Below, piece by piece: positions 14,487-23,957 of a stretch of 39,815 bases of DNA. The DNA is taken from contig CAMLMI010000004.1 of NCBI GenBank assembly GCA_946480965.1, forward strand, positions 1 through 39,815, read 5' to 3'. Positions within the stretch are counted from its first letter, which is position 1. Every line of letters begins with the position of its first letter. Both the position numbers and the translations under genes were made by a program. This DNA comes from an uncultured Verrucomicrobiales bacterium. GTDB lineage: Bacteria; Verrucomicrobiota; Verrucomicrobiae; Limisphaerales; CANJSG01. Under the pieces are notes generated by a model. The model worked only from the letters and a program-made list of their open reading frames with translations. It did not search any database and was not told the DNA's origin.

Positions 14487-16538
14487 TCAGCGCGGCGCGA
14501 TGGGCAGGAGGAAGGCGAAGGGGCGACGCACGAACCGTCCCAGCAGGGCGCGATAGAGCATCCGGCGCTCGGGCGCGCGCACGTCGCGGGCACGCATGGC
14601 GAGGAGGAAGGCGAGGGAAAAGCTGACCGCGACGTTCAGCAGGCCCACGCCCAGGACGCCGACGACCGAGAGCCAGAATCCCGGCGCGGAGAGCAGCTCC
14701 GGCCCGAGGCCGGTCACGGCGGCCGCCAGCGTGGCGGCCGCGAGGGTGACGTGCCGGATGTCGAGCGGCAGCCCGGCGAAGCGGAAGATCTCCGGCAGCA
14801 GCCCCAGCATGAAGCCGAGGGAGACGTTGCCCGCGAGCCCGGCGATGTTGCCGCGCAGGAAGGCGGCGGTCTCCCGCAGCCGCTTCTCGGAGCACCAGCG
14901 GTTCAGCGCCGGGCTGTGCTCCAGGGCCTGGGCGATGCGCTTGTAGGTGAACCAATTGTCCGCCGCCGCCGCGAAGAGGCCGGAGAGCCAGAGCAGCACG
15001 CCGGTGAAAGCCGCGTAGAGCAGGCTTGGGCCGAGGACGCTGAAGGACTCGATGGCGTGGCGGGCCTTCGCCTCCGGCATCAACGGGCGTCCGAAGGCGG
15101 ACTCGAAAAGGAACTCCAGGAGGATGGCCACCGGCACCACCAGCGCGAGGTTCCCGAAGATGGCCGCCGCCTGCGAACGCACGAGGAAGACGATCTCGTC
15201 CACCAGCGCGTCCAGCCGCTTGGCGTCGCGCAGTTCGTGCATCTGCCGGGCGAGGGCGGGCGCGGTGTTGGCGGGCTGCTTGGTCGCGACGGTGAAACCG
15301 AGGAGCTGGATGAGGACGAATCCGGCCGCGTAGTTCATCCCGGCGAAGAAGCCCTGGAAGAGCGGAGCCAGCATCGCGGCGAAGATCAGCACCTTCAGGA
15401 ACGTCGTCCCGGCCATCACCACGCCGCCGCCCGCCGCGCTCTTCAGCATGTGCGCGTATTCACCGGCGGTTCGGGTGATGTAGTGCTCGCCCGCCTCGGC
15501 GCTGCGGTCCACCAGCCGCCGGCCGAAGAGCGACGAGCTGTCGCGCAGCAACTGGCCGACACCGAGGCGTTCCTGGTTTTCCTGCACCAGCTCGGCGACG
15601 AACTCCGCGAGCCTTCGGTCCGGCACTTCGGGCCGGGCCAGCAGCTCCATCAGCGTCTGCACGCGGCGCAACTGGGCGCGCATCCGTTCGAGCTGATAGA
15701 CGAGACCGGGGCTGACGCCGTAGTCCTCCAGATGGCGCGTGGCGCGGTCGAGCGCGGCGTGGCAGGCGTCGAGGTGGAGATGGAACTGCGTCATCTCCGC
15801 GAGGAGGGCGTCCGCGGCGCCACGTCGGCGGCAGGCCAAGGCGGCGTTCACCGACTGGAGCAGCCGGGCGAACGGGAGGTCGCGGTAGTTGCGCCGCTCC
15901 ATGCGGGTGCGGACGGCGGTCGATCCGCCCATCGAAGCCACCTGGCCGCTGAGATGGACGACGGCGTCCTCCATGTCGGCCACGAGGGTGTTCCATTCCG
16001 CCTCGTCCGGGGCATGCCCGTGGACAAAGAGCCCGCGCACGCGCCGCACGGTGTCTTCGTCCAGGGCCCGCACCCAGACGGCGTCCTCCGCCTCGGGGAA
16101 CAGGCAGGCGAAGAGCGTGCCCAGATCGCCGTCGTAGGGCGGCGTCGGCAAGAGGCGCTGGGAAAGCCGCTGGAAGGTCTCCGAGAAGAAGCCGCTTTCG
16201 CGCGGCAGCCCGGTCTCGCAGAAGAGATCGAGCGCGCAGGTGTCGCGCACCAGGCTCCGCAGCGTGCGCGCGGTGGTGCATTTCAGCTCCGGCTGGTGGT
16301 CCAGCAACGTGAGCAGACGCCGCAGCCGGACGTGTTCCGGCCGGGCCAGCGGGGCGGTTTCGGAGGGTGGCAACGGCTGGCGAATCCACCGGACCAGCGC
16401 GCGCAACCAGTTCACCCGGTCCGGCAACTCCGCCGCCGGATCGGCCTCCAGCAGGATGAGGTCGAGCGCGCCGGTCTCCGGCCGTTTGGCAACGGCCGGT
16501 TCCGGCGGCGAAACCCGTTCTGGAAGGCTCTCGGGCAT
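14487..16538 (-). CDS. Gcr-family 'site-specific recombinase' membrane protein
   Basis: 683 residues matching the SpecificRecomb/Gcr family (PF10136 type). The hallmark is NYAAGFVLIQLLGFTVATKQPANTAPALA, preceded by a long soluble helical half (about 1-370) and followed by several membrane helices to the C-terminus. The family name is historical: I see no tyrosine- or serine-recombinase catalytic motif, and the protein is clearly an integral membrane protein, so recombinase activity should not be assumed. The start is an ATG with no better candidate nearby. The genes on both sides face other ways or are separated by 340 bp of repeats, so it is probably monocistronic. Confidence 0.85.
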   Translation of the reverse strand: MPESLPERVSPPEPAVAKRPETGALDLILLEADPAAELPDRVNWLRALVRWIRQPLPPSETAPLARPEHVRLRRLLTLLDHQPELKCTTARTLRSLVRDTCALDLFCETGLPRESGFFSETFQRLSQRLLPTPPYDGDLGTLFACLFPEAEDAVWVRALDEDTVRRVRGLFVHGHAPDEAEWNTLVADMEDAVVHLSGQVASMGGSTAVRTRMERRNYRDLPFARLLQSVNAALACRRRGAADALLAEMTQFHLHLDACHAALDRATRHLEDYGVSPGLVYQLERMRAQLRRVQTLMELLARPEVPDRRLAEFVAELVQENQERLGVGQLLRDSSSLFGRRLVDRSAEAGEHYITRTAGEYAHMLKSAAGGGVVMAGTTFLKVLIFAAMLAPLFQGFFAGMNYAAGFVLIQLLGFTVATKQPANTAPALARQMHELRDAKRLDALVDEIVFLVRSQAAAIFGNLALVVPVAILLEFLFESAFGRPLMPEAKARHAIESFSVLGPSLLYAAFTGVLLWLSGLFAAAADNWFTYKRIAQALEHSPALNRWCSEKRLRETAAFLRGNIAGLAGNVSLGFMLGLLPEIFRFAGLPLDIRHVTLAAATLAAAVTGLGPELLSAPGFWLSVVGVLGVGLLNVAVSFSLAFLLAMRARDVRAPERRMLYRALLGRFVRRPFAFLLPIAPR

Positions 16539-16645
16539 GGCAACCGCCGTCGCCGAAGCGACAGCTCGCGGACTTTGCCCGAACCTGCGCGACGCACGAA
16601 ACGGTTTTCGGCTTGGGACGGGAAAAAAGGTTCCTCGCTGTTTCC

Positions 16646-16667
16646 CGGAGCGAGGAGCATCGCTCCG
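16646..16667. repeat. 22-bp CGGAGCG palindromic element, copy 1
   Basis: Perfect 8-bp arms (CGGAGCGA / TCGCTCCG) around a 6-base loop. It differs by one base from copy 4 (read in reverse) and by two from copy 3. Confidence 0.85.
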
Positions 16668-16750
16668 TCGGGACGTGCTTCGTCGAGAGGCGGAAAAGAA
16701 ATCACGGAGGCCGGATCGTCGATTGGGAAGGGCGTCCGTCCGGCGGTCGG

Positions 16751-16772
16751 CGGAGCGAGGCTCCGCGCTCCG
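16751..16772. repeat. 22-bp CGGAGCG palindromic element, copy 2
   Basis: CGGAGCG arms around AGGCTCCG. It matches copy 4 (28219-28240) at 21 of 22 positions in the same orientation. Confidence 0.85.
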
Positions 16773-16816
16773 GGCTTTCCAGCCTCAGCCCCGTCCCCTG
16801 GAAACAGCAGCAGCCC

Positions 16817-16850
16817 AAAAAATCAGGGCTTCCGGTCGCCCGGAAGCCCT
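16817..16850 (-). terminator. rho-independent terminator of the M29 aminopeptidase gene
   Basis: A perfect 11-bp stem (16825-16835 / 16840-16850, AGGGCTTCCGG / CCGGAAGCCCT) with a 4-base loop. On the minus strand it is followed by GATTTTTT (16824-16817). It lies 28 bp past the stop codon. Confidence 0.92.
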
Positions 16851-16878
16851 GTCGAAAACCGGCACCGACTTCGGCGCG

Positions 16879-17994
16879 TTACTTGAGGTTCTTGGGGTTC
16901 AGTCCTTGGAGATCCTTCGGCAGGAAGATGCCGTCCTTGCGGATCAGTTCGCCGTCGAACCAGACCTCGCCGCCGCCCCATTCGGGACGCTGGATGAGCA
17001 CCATGTCCCAGTGGACGGCCGACTTGTTGCCGTTGCCGACGTCCTCATACGCCTGGCCGGGGGTGTAGTGGAGCGAGCCGGCGATCTTCTCGTCGAAGAG
17101 GATGTCGCACATCGGGTTTTCGATCCACGGGTTGAAGCCGAGGGAGAACTCGCCGATGTAGCGCGCGCCCGGATCGGTATCGAGGATCTCGTTGAGCTTC
17201 TTCTCCGCGCCGCCGGCGCAGGTGGCCTTGATGATCTTGCCGTCGGCCAGCTCCAGCCGGATGCCCTCGAACTTGGTGCCCGCGTAGAGCGTGGGGGTGT
17301 TGAACTGGATGACGCCGTTGGAGGACTTCAGCGTGGGGCAGGAGAAGCATTCGCCGTCGGGGATGTTCCGCGTGCCCTCGCACATCTTCGCGCCGATGCC
17401 CTTGATCGAGAAGGTCAGGTCGGTGCCGGGGCCCTTGAGGTGGACCTTGTCGGCCTTGGCCATGCGCTTCTCCAGCGGCTTCATCGCCTTGGACATCTTG
17501 GCGTAGTCCATCGTGCAGACGTTGAAGTAGAAATCCTCGAAGGCCTCGGTGCTCATATTCGCCGCTTGGGCCATGCTGGAGGAGGGCCAGCGGAGGACGA
17601 CCCACTTGGTCTTGTTCACCCGGTAGTTGAGGAAGGGGCGCAGCGTCTTGGAATACATCTGCATCGTCTTGGACGGGACGTCGGACGATTCGGAGGCGTT
17701 GGCGCTGCCGCGGATGGCGACGTAGGCTTGGCACTTCTTGATGCGGGCCATCTCGATCTCGTTGACCGTGGCGGCGTGGGTCTCGTCGGAGCCGAGCATC
17801 ACCTCGCGCATGACCTTGGAGTGGCGGCACTCGACCAAGGGGATGCCGCCGGCGTCGCGGGCCGCGCGCATGAGGGCGACCGTCATCTCGTCCGGCACGT
17901 CGATCATGTCGAGGAGGATGGTCTCCCCCTTCTGGAGGTCGGTGGAGTATTGGATGAGGAGTTTGGCCAGCTTGGTCAGGCGCGGATCGGTCAT
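16879..17994 (-). CDS. M29-family metallo-aminopeptidase
   Basis: 371 residues. It releases N-terminal amino acids from peptides in the cytoplasm using a two-metal (Co/Zn) site. The M29 ligands are all visible: Glu215 (DGECFSCP), Glu282 (GEFSLGFNP), His309 (GSLHYTPG), Tyr316, His328 and Asp330 (VHWDM). The N-terminal half carries the usual LLIQYSTDLQKGE opening. Length fits the thermophilic aminopeptidase T/AmpS group. The ATG is well placed at the domain start, and a strong terminator follows. Monocistronic, divergent from the chemotaxis receptor. Confidence 0.92.
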   Translation of the reverse strand: MTDPRLTKLAKLLIQYSTDLQKGETILLDMIDVPDEMTVALMRAARDAGGIPLVECRHSKVMREVMLGSDETHAATVNEIEMARIKKCQAYVAIRGSANASESSDVPSKTMQMYSKTLRPFLNYRVNKTKWVVLRWPSSSMAQAANMSTEAFEDFYFNVCTMDYAKMSKAMKPLEKRMAKADKVHLKGPGTDLTFSIKGIGAKMCEGTRNIPDGECFSCPTLKSSNGVIQFNTPTLYAGTKFEGIRLELADGKIIKATCAGGAEKKLNEILDTDPGARYIGEFSLGFNPWIENPMCDILFDEKIAGSLHYTPGQAYEDVGNGNKSAVHWDMVLIQRPEWGGGEVWFDGELIRKDGIFLPKDLQGLNPKNLK

Positions 17995-18271
17995 AGCGTG
18001 AGGAAAGTGTCCGGCCTACCTTGGTCAGGATTAAAGGCAAAACTGCGTGTTCACGGCCCCGACACGCTGGCCGCATGTCCCCAAAACGCGCTACGGCAAG
18101 GGCTTTGACAGACCGGGCATTTGTGGCTTCCGCGACGGCTCCTGCGGAAACCCGCCGGAGCGGCGTTCCGCCTCAAGCACGGGGCCGTTCTTCCGATACT
18201 TCTGTGTCCACTGTTTCAACGGCTGCGTGATCCCGAACCGGTCCTTTCACCGCCTGAAAACCCGAAATCCC
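17995..18271. other. divergent aminopeptidase/receptor intergenic region
   Basis: 277 bp. It contains a good -35 hexamer TTGACA (18105-18110) pointing to the receptor, but no matching -10 at 16-18 bp, and no flagellar sigma28 box was recognised. No small ORF is convincing. Confidence 0.45.
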
Positions 18272-20188
18272 ATGACCCTGAAGAACAAGTTGCTCCTGCT
18301 CCTCTCCCTGCCGCTGGTCGGGGCGTGCCTGCTCGGCGGGCGCATCGCGTTCGAGAAGTGGCTCGTCTTCCGCGCCGGCGCGGCGCTGGAAAAGAACGCC
18401 GCCCTGCTCAACCAGTTCGGCACGGTCGTGCATGAACTCCAGAAGGAGCGGGGACGTTCCGCCGTTTTCCTCGGCAGCCAAGGGGCCAAATTCTCGGTGG
18501 AGCTGCCCGCCCAACAACGGGCCACCGACGCCGAAATCGTCCGGCTCCGCCAGTTGTTGTCGGTTTTCGACGCCTCGGGGCTCGGGGCCGACGGCAGGAC
18601 CCGCTTCGACACCGGACTGGATGCTTTGGAGCGTCTCGTCACGGAGACGCGGCGCTCCATTCTTTCGACCAATCTGACCTCGGCGGAATCGACCGGACAC
18701 TTCACCCGCACGATCGCCTCCCTGCTGGAAGTCGGCGACGCGGTTTCCCACCTCGTGCAGGACGCTGCGGTCGCCCGTGGCATGGCGGGGTATCTCGGCT
18801 ACCTCCAGGCGAAAGAGCAGACCGGCGTCGAACGGGCTGTGCTCGCGGGCGTGTTCAGCGCGGACAAGTTTACCGGGGATGCGCTGAACAAGTTGAACCA
18901 GGTGACGGCCGCGCAGGAAACCTACCTGCGGGTGTTCGCCAGTTTCGCCACGTCCGAACAGGTCCGCTTCCATCATGACCAAGTCCGGGGCGCGGCGTGC
19001 GACGCGGTCGCCCAGATGAAACAGAAAGCCTTCGAGCTGGCGACCACCGGCGGCTTCGGCGTCGCCTCCCACGTCTGGTTCGACGCCAGCACCGCCAAGA
19101 TCGACCTGATGAAGGTCGTCGAAAACCGCCTGGCCCAGGACTACCTCGCGACGACCGCCGAAACGAAGGCCGCCGCTTGGCTGGCCCTCCTTCTCTCCGG
19201 ATCGCTCACCGCCGGACTGGCCGTGGCGACGCTCGTTTTCGGGCTGTGGACCATCCGCTCCATCACCGGGCCGCTGCGAAACGTCGTCTCCGGCCTGAGC
19301 GCCGGTGCGGACAACGTGGCTTCCGCCTCCGGCCAAGTGGCCTCGGCCAGCCAGTCCTTGGCGGAAGGGGCCAGCCAACAGGCGGCCAGCCTGGAAGAGA
19401 CCGGAGCCTCGCTCGAGGAGATCTCCAGCATGACCCGGCGCAACGCCGACAACGCCGATTCGGCCAAGTCCCTCTCCACCCAGACCCGCGCCGCCGCCGA
19501 AGCCGGCGCCAACGATGTCCGCGAACTCTCCGGCGCCATGGCCGAGGTGAAGACCGCCTCCGACGACATCGCCCGGATCATCAAGACCATCGACGAGATC
19601 GCCTTCCAGACGAACATCCTCGCCCTCAACGCCGCCGTGGAAGCCGCCCGCGCGGGCGAAGCCGGAGCCGGCTTCGCCGTCGTGGCCGACGAGGTCCGCA
19701 GCCTGGCCCAGCGCAGCGCCAAGGCCGCGCGCGAGACGGCCGAACAGATCGAGAATTCCATCCAGAAAAGCCATCGCGGCGCCGCCCTTAGCGAAAAGGT
19801 GGACAAGTCCCTCCAGGAGATCGTGCTCAAGGCCCGTCAGGTCGATGACCTCGTCGCCGAGATCGCCTCGGCATCCCGGGAACAAAGCCAGGGCATCTCC
19901 CAGGTGAACGACGCGGTCGCCCAGATGGACAGGGTCGTCCAGTCCACCGCCTCCACCTCCGAGGAAAGCGCCGCTGCGGCCGAGGAACTCAGCACCCAGG
20001 CCGTCGGGCTCAACGAGTCCGTGGCGGACCTGCTCCGCGTGATCGGCGAAGGAAGCGGCCTGCACACGCCTGGACACGCTTCCGCCCGCACCAACGCGGC
20101 CCGTCCCGCTGAACGAACCAAAAGCCGAACTAACGTCGGTGCCACGACAACCCGCGAGGCGGCCCAGGCGGACGCGACGACCTTCTGA
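18272..20188 (+). CDS. methyl-accepting chemotaxis receptor with NIT sensor domain
   Basis: 638 residues. TM1 is at about 8-28. A periplasmic all-helical domain (about 40-295) opens with [20 protein letters not shown], the signature of the nitrate/nitrite-sensing (NIT) family. TM2 is at about 303-326. The cytoplasmic signalling coiled coil carries the invariant hairpin tip [44 protein letters not shown] (about 441-484), which binds CheA/CheW. Only a short or degenerate HAMP ([11 protein letters not shown]) links TM2 to the signalling domain. The C-terminus ends DATTF and lacks the classic NWETF CheR tether. No che gene is nearby. Start chosen at the Met before TM1; the upstream frame extension is not coding. 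Confidence 0.93.
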   Translation: MTLKNKLLLLLSLPLVGACLLGGRIAFEKWLVFRAGAALEKNAALLNQFGTVVHELQKERGRSAVFLGSQGAKFSVELPAQQRATDAEIVRLRQLLSVFDASGLGADGRTRFDTGLDALERLVTETRRSILSTNLTSAESTGHFTRTIASLLEVGDAVSHLVQDAAVARGMAGYLGYLQAKEQTGVERAVLAGVFSADKFTGDALNKLNQVTAAQETYLRVFASFATSEQVRFHHDQVRGAACDAVAQMKQKAFELATTGGFGVASHVWFDASTAKIDLMKVVENRLAQDYLATTAETKAAAWLALLLSGSLTAGLAVATLVFGLWTIRSITGPLRNVVSGLSAGADNVASASGQVASASQSLAEGASQQAASLEETGASLEEISSMTRRNADNADSAKSLSTQTRAAAEAGANDVRELSGAMAEVKTASDDIARIIKTIDEIAFQTNILALNAAVEAARAGEAGAGFAVVADEVRSLAQRSAKAARETAEQIENSIQKSHRGAALSEKVDKSLQEIVLKARQVDDLVAEIASASREQSQGISQVNDAVAQMDRVVQSTASTSEESAAAAEELSTQAVGLNESVADLLRVIGEGSGLHTPGHASARTNAARPAERTKSRTNVGATTTREAAQADATTF

Positions 20189-20205
20189 TCCGGACCAGGA
20201 CGGCG

Positions 20206-20311
20206 CTTCCAGCCTGTCCAAGCAGTCTCCCCGGAGAGCATCGCCCGACAGCGGGTTCTTGGGCGGGATGGCGCGTTCGGATTTACCACGCCTTCCACGT
20301 CAGGCTGGAAG
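20206..20311. repeat. long-range inverted repeat between convergent genes
   Basis: CTTCCAGCCTG (20206-20216) and CAGGCTGGAAG (20301-20311) are perfect 11-bp inverted arms, 84 bp apart, filling the gap between the receptor and the peroxidase. No T-run, so not an obvious terminator. Confidence 0.7.
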
Positions 20312-20343
20312 CCTGGCCTGCCATTGGACCGCACCGTTTCGCC

Positions 20344-21858
20344 TCACTCCGGCAGCTCCGGCGGCCGCATCCGTTGGCGCGTTTCGGTCAGCGATTCCAG
20401 GAACGCCTTGAGGTCGTCGAGGTCCTGGCGGTTCAGGCCGAGCGGCTGGAGAAGGTGGGACTTCGTGGGGAACAAGGGATCGTCCTTCTGCGACTCCTTC
20501 CGGCGCAGCGTGGGCATTCCGGCGTTGTAGAGGTTCAGCACGCCGTCGAGGTCGAAGAGCCCGTTGTGCATGTAGGGCGCGGTGCGGGCGAGGTTGCGCA
20601 GCGTGGGCGTGCGGAACGCGCCGACATCGACGGCGTTCGTGGTGACGCGGTAACGGCCCAAGTCCTCCAGCGCGCGGCCGTAGTAGCTCAGGCCCACGTC
20701 GTGGAACCGGCCGTCGCTCAGCGTGGGGCCGTGGTGGCAATTGGCGCAGCGAGCGGTGGTGCGGAAAAGGTGCAGGCCGCGCAGCGCGGAATCGTCGAGC
20801 GCGTTGGTGTTGCCGCGCAGGAAGGCGTCGAACGGGCTGGCCCGGCTGGTGATGGTGCGGACGAAGGTGGCGATGGCCCGGGTGGCGCGCGGCAGCGTGA
20901 CCTCCGGCGTGCCAAAGACCTCGGCGAACTGGTTCGTGTAGCCGCCGATGCGGCCGATAGTTTCGCGCAAGTGCTCCAACCCGCTGCGCATTTCGTCCTC
21001 GTTGTTCAGCACCTCGTGGATCTGTTCCTCCAGCGAGTTGGACCGGCCGTCCCAGAAGAACGAGGTCTGGAGACCGACGTTCAGCAACGTGGGCGAATTG
21101 CGTTTCAGCTCCTTGCGCGAATGGCCGAACGACACCGTCCGTCCGTCGCCCCAGGCCAGATCCGGATCGTGGCAACTGGCGCAGGCGATCTGGCCCGAGC
21201 CGCTGAGCCGAGCGTCGAAGAAGAGCTTCTTGCCCAGCTCCGCCTTGGCCTCGCTGTAGGCATTGTTCGCGGGAAACGGCATCGCGGGCAGCAGCCCGAG
21301 CTCGACGTAGGACGCCTTCACCGAGTCGTCGAGCGTGGGCAACGGCCATTCGGTGGACGGCTTGGAATAGGCGGCGCGGAGTTCGGCCGTGAGGCGACGC
21401 AGCTCCTCGTCGGCAGGCAAAGGACGCGGCGGAAGACGACGCGCGGCGGGTGCGGCCTCCGGTCCATCGTCGGAAGAAGCGGGTGCGGTCCGGCGTGGCG
21501 AACGCAGCTCGGCGAACTTCGCCTTCTGTTCCGCCGTGAGGATCTCGGCGATGCGCCGGTTCACCGCGCGGAACTTTTCGGCGAAGGCCTGGTTGGCGGC
21601 GCGTTTCTGGTCGGGCGGAACGTCGGAGTCGCGGGTCGCGCGCACCTCCGCCTGTGCGGCTTCGTAGTCGGCCTTCACCTGCTGGATCGCGGCGCGCTGT
21701 TCCTCGGTGAACGCGAGTTCCTCCGCGTAGTCCCAGACCTGGCGAAGGGCCGGGGTGGAGTTGGTGGAAGGTGTGTTGGTTTGCGCGAAGGTTTCGCGCG
21801 CCGAAACGAAGGCCCAGCACATCATGGCCAACACCGCGAAGCGAAGCGCCGTCTTCAT
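20344..21858 (-). CDS. di-heme cytochrome c peroxidase (MauG-like) with N-terminal Spy-like domain
   Basis: 504 residues, exported: a signal peptide covers 1 to about 25. Residues about 45-125 form a helical LTXXQ/Spy-like segment (LAFTEEQRAAIQQVKADY...RIAEILTAEQKAKF). A Pro/Ala-rich linker leads to a two-heme peroxidase domain with CASCH (about 225) and CANCH (about 371), plus GRTVSFGHSRKELKRNSPTLLN and ...FRTPTLRNLARTAPYMHNG, typical of CcpA/MauG. These reduce peroxide or oxidise protein side chains in the periplasm. The fusion with a Spy-like module is unusual. It lies 7 bp after the pseudopilin gene in one operon. Start set at MKTALRF before the signal peptide. Confidence 0.88.
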   Translation of the reverse strand: MKTALRFAVLAMMCWAFVSARETFAQTNTPSTNSTPALRQVWDYAEELAFTEEQRAAIQQVKADYEAAQAEVRATRDSDVPPDQKRAANQAFAEKFRAVNRRIAEILTAEQKAKFAELRSPRRTAPASSDDGPEAAPAARRLPPRPLPADEELRRLTAELRAAYSKPSTEWPLPTLDDSVKASYVELGLLPAMPFPANNAYSEAKAELGKKLFFDARLSGSGQIACASCHDPDLAWGDGRTVSFGHSRKELKRNSPTLLNVGLQTSFFWDGRSNSLEEQIHEVLNNEDEMRSGLEHLRETIGRIGGYTNQFAEVFGTPEVTLPRATRAIATFVRTITSRASPFDAFLRGNTNALDDSALRGLHLFRTTARCANCHHGPTLSDGRFHDVGLSYYGRALEDLGRYRVTTNAVDVGAFRTPTLRNLARTAPYMHNGLFDLDGVLNLYNAGMPTLRRKESQKDDPLFPTKSHLLQPLGLNRQDLDDLKAFLESLTETRQRMRPPELPE

Positions 21859-21865
21859 GCTTGGT

Positions 21866-22468
21866 TCAGCGCGTCTCCACATGGCCGTCGAGGTAGAGAT
21901 AGTTGAGCTTTTTGCGGGAGGCATGGGGGTAGTAGCGGAGAATGGCGGACACGGCGCTGGGTCCGCCGCTGGTGCCTTCGGTCACGCCGAAGACCGACGG
22001 GGTCGCGTAGGTGAAGTTGTCCCAGACCACGGTGGTGGTGGAGAGCTTGGCGAAGGCTTCCTGGCTGCCGGTTTCGCCCACGAGGTTCTGGGCGCGGGAC
22101 CAGGCATAGTTGACGCCGTTCGAGACGAGCGTCTTGCGGCCCGTCGGACAGAGCCAAAGGCGATTGGTCGGAACGTAGTTCGCGAAGTATCCCGGCAGCC
22201 CCAGCGGATCGAGGAGCATCCGGTAGGAGGAGTTCCCCAGCAGGTCGCGCGAAGGCAGCTTGCCGCCGCTGTCCTGGGTGTAGAGGTGATAGACGATGGC
22301 GAGCTGGCGCAGGTTCGACATGCAGGCGGCCTTGTGCGCCTGGTCCTTGGCCCGCGCCAAGGCGGGCAGCAGCATGGACGCGAGGATGCCGATGATCGCA
22401 ACGACCACCAGCAGCTCGATCAGCGTGAAACCGCCGCGCCCTTTCCGGAGCTGGAACACCGCCGTCAC
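21866..22468 (-). CDS. type II secretion-like pseudopilin / prepilin-type protein
   Basis: 200 residues. A short basic leader ends in G-FTLIELLVVVAIIGILASMLLPAL, a class III prepilin signal cleaved by PilD before Phe with Glu at +5. It is followed by ALARAKDQAHKAACMSNLRQL and a globular domain ending in HASRKKLNYLYLDGHVE, a relative of the H-X9-DG prepilin proteins abundant in Verrucomicrobiota and Planctomycetota. It probably sits in the inner membrane or periplasm as part of a pilus-like structure, but these paralogues are often orphan proteins of unknown role. It is sandwiched (gaps 1 and 7 bp) between a repeat protein and a heme peroxidase. Confidence 0.92.
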   Translation of the reverse strand: MTAVFQLRKGRGGFTLIELLVVVAIIGILASMLLPALARAKDQAHKAACMSNLRQLAIVYHLYTQDSGGKLPSRDLLGNSSYRMLLDPLGLPGYFANYVPTNRLWLCPTGRKTLVSNGVNYAWSRAQNLVGETGSQEAFAKLSTTTVVWDNFTYATPSVFGVTEGTSGGPSAVSAILRYYPHASRKKLNYLYLDGHVETR

Positions 22469-22469
22469 G

Positions 22470-23957
22470 TCACTCGCTCCCGATCACGCGGTAGAACGCG
22501 GGCGCCATCGGCGCGGGCAACGCCGTCGAACGCCCGGAGACATTCTCCACCAGATTCGTCCAGCCGCCGGTCACATCGCCCGTGGCCTGCACGGCGAACG
22601 GCGCATATCCGCCGGTCCAAGACAGCGCCAAGCCCTCGTCGGCCTTCGCCAACGCCAGTTGGATCGGAGGCGCGGGCAGCGCGACGCGGACGATGGTGCC
22701 CGCGCCACCGGTCACGCCGGTGAAGGCCCCGCCGCGGGTGATCGGGAAGTAGGCGTAGAAGCGGTTCGTCACCTCCACGATCGTGCCGGCATTGAAGGAA
22801 GAGCTGCCGCTGCCCAGCGCATCGATGCCCGTGCCGTTCAGATCGGCCAGCTTGGTCACGGTGTTGGAGACGACGTTGAACTTCGCGATCACGCCCGTGT
22901 TGTTCGTCCCGCCCAGTCGGCTGGTGAAGTAGAGATCGCCCTGCCATTCGACCAGACCGCTGTAGCCCGGCTGCCGTCCGTAGAGCACCGGCTCCGGCGC
23001 GTTTGTGCGGAAGGTAAAAGCCACGCTGCCCGTCCCGGCCGCGATGTCGTAGCGCACGATGGCTCCGGGCGCGGCCGTCGGCCCCACCGTCAGGAAGTAG
23101 AGCGTATTGCTCCCGACCGGCATCGGCGTGGACGCGGGAAACTGCGTATGCCCCACGGGCAGATCCCAGACCTTCTCAATCACCGGATGTCCTTCTCCGT
23201 TGAAGACCATGCGCCCGAGCGTGCCCGCGCCGTTGCCCACGCCCGTGCCGGAATTGGTCCCGCCGGTAAAGGTCGTGAAGTAGTAGGCGTCGCCGACCTT
23301 GGCGAATCCGTCATACGGCTGGCGCCCCGTGGCCGCGCCGTCGAAGTGGTGGACGAACGACACGGCATTCGAGACCAAGCTGAAGCCGAGGATCGTCCCC
23401 ATGTTGTTCGTGCCACCGCCCGACGTGGTGCAGAAGAGCGTGTCGCCGATCAACGTCAGCCCGCCGCGCGGTGTCTCTCCATCGGGCGAACCGCTCTCGG
23501 GGAAATGGTGCAGCGCGGTGATCACGCCGGTGGTCAGGTCGATCCGGGCAATGGTGCCGTTGTCGCCGAGACCGCCGTTTTTCGTGGTGAAGTAGCCGAA
23601 GTTGCCCGCGACCAGGATCGATCCTTCCGGCCGGCTGCCGATGTTGTTCTGCACCGTCTCGTCCATGCTGGCCACCTGGACGATCTCGCCCGTGCCCAAG
23701 TCGAAACGGCTGATCGTGCCCTCGTCGTAGGTGCCGCCGCGCTCCGTGGTGAACCACAGGTTCGTGCCCGCCTGCGTGAAGCGGTCGAGCGGATAATAGC
23801 CGCCCACGCCCACGCCATCGACGTTCGCAAAGCTGAGGTCCGCGACCTTCTCCACAACCTGCGCCGCTCGTGCGGACGACTGGAAGCCCACGGCCACGAC
23901 GCCCAGCACCACCGGGAAGACGGCCCGAACCAACAAACCGAGTCTCTTCTGCAACAT
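22470..23957 (-). CDS. secreted protein with Gloeo/Verruco-type repeats
   Basis: 495 residues. A signal peptide covers 1 to about 32 (ending ARAAQ). At least five repeats share the pattern F-T-T-x-x-G-G-T-x-x-x-G-T-I-x-x-F/I (for example LWFTTERGGTYDEGTI, LFCTTSGGGTNNMGTI, LYFTSRLGGTNNTGVI), which corresponds to the TIGR03803 repeat; a beta-propeller is likely. The C-terminus (LSWTGGYAPFAVQATG...WTNL...FYRVIGSE) resembles the terminal domain of many verrucomicrobial surface proteins. Function unknown; probably a cell-surface or secreted protein. First gene of the operon with the pseudopilin and peroxidase. Start chosen before the signal peptide. Confidence 0.85.
   Translation of the reverse strand: MLQKRLGLLVRAVFPVVLGVVAVGFQSSARAAQVVEKVADLSFANVDGVGVGGYYPLDRFTQAGTNLWFTTERGGTYDEGTISRFDLGTGEIVQVASMDETVQNNIGSRPEGSILVAGNFGYFTTKNGGLGDNGTIARIDLTTGVITALHHFPESGSPDGETPRGGLTLIGDTLFCTTSGGGTNNMGTILGFSLVSNAVSFVHHFDGAATGRQPYDGFAKVGDAYYFTTFTGGTNSGTGVGNGAGTLGRMVFNGEGHPVIEKVWDLPVGHTQFPASTPMPVGSNTLYFLTVGPTAAPGAIVRYDIAAGTGSVAFTFRTNAPEPVLYGRQPGYSGLVEWQGDLYFTSRLGGTNNTGVIAKFNVVSNTVTKLADLNGTGIDALGSGSSSFNAGTIVEVTNRFYAYFPITRGGAFTGVTGGAGTIVRVALPAPPIQLALAKADEGLALSWTGGYAPFAVQATGDVTGGWTNLVENVSGRSTALPAPMAPAFYRVIGSE

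Larger units (their letters stand above)
16539..16878. other. repeat-bearing intergenic region
   Basis: 340 bp between two minus-strand genes. It holds two copies of the 22-bp CGGAGCG element (16646-16667, 16751-16772) and the terminator of the aminopeptidase gene (16817-16850). I see no coding potential, and the promoter of the Gcr-family gene could not be picked out. Confidence 0.6.

Noticed and set aside
14751..16886. 711-codon ORF opposite the Gcr-family gene
   Set aside because: No domain is recognisable, while the minus strand has clear family motifs.
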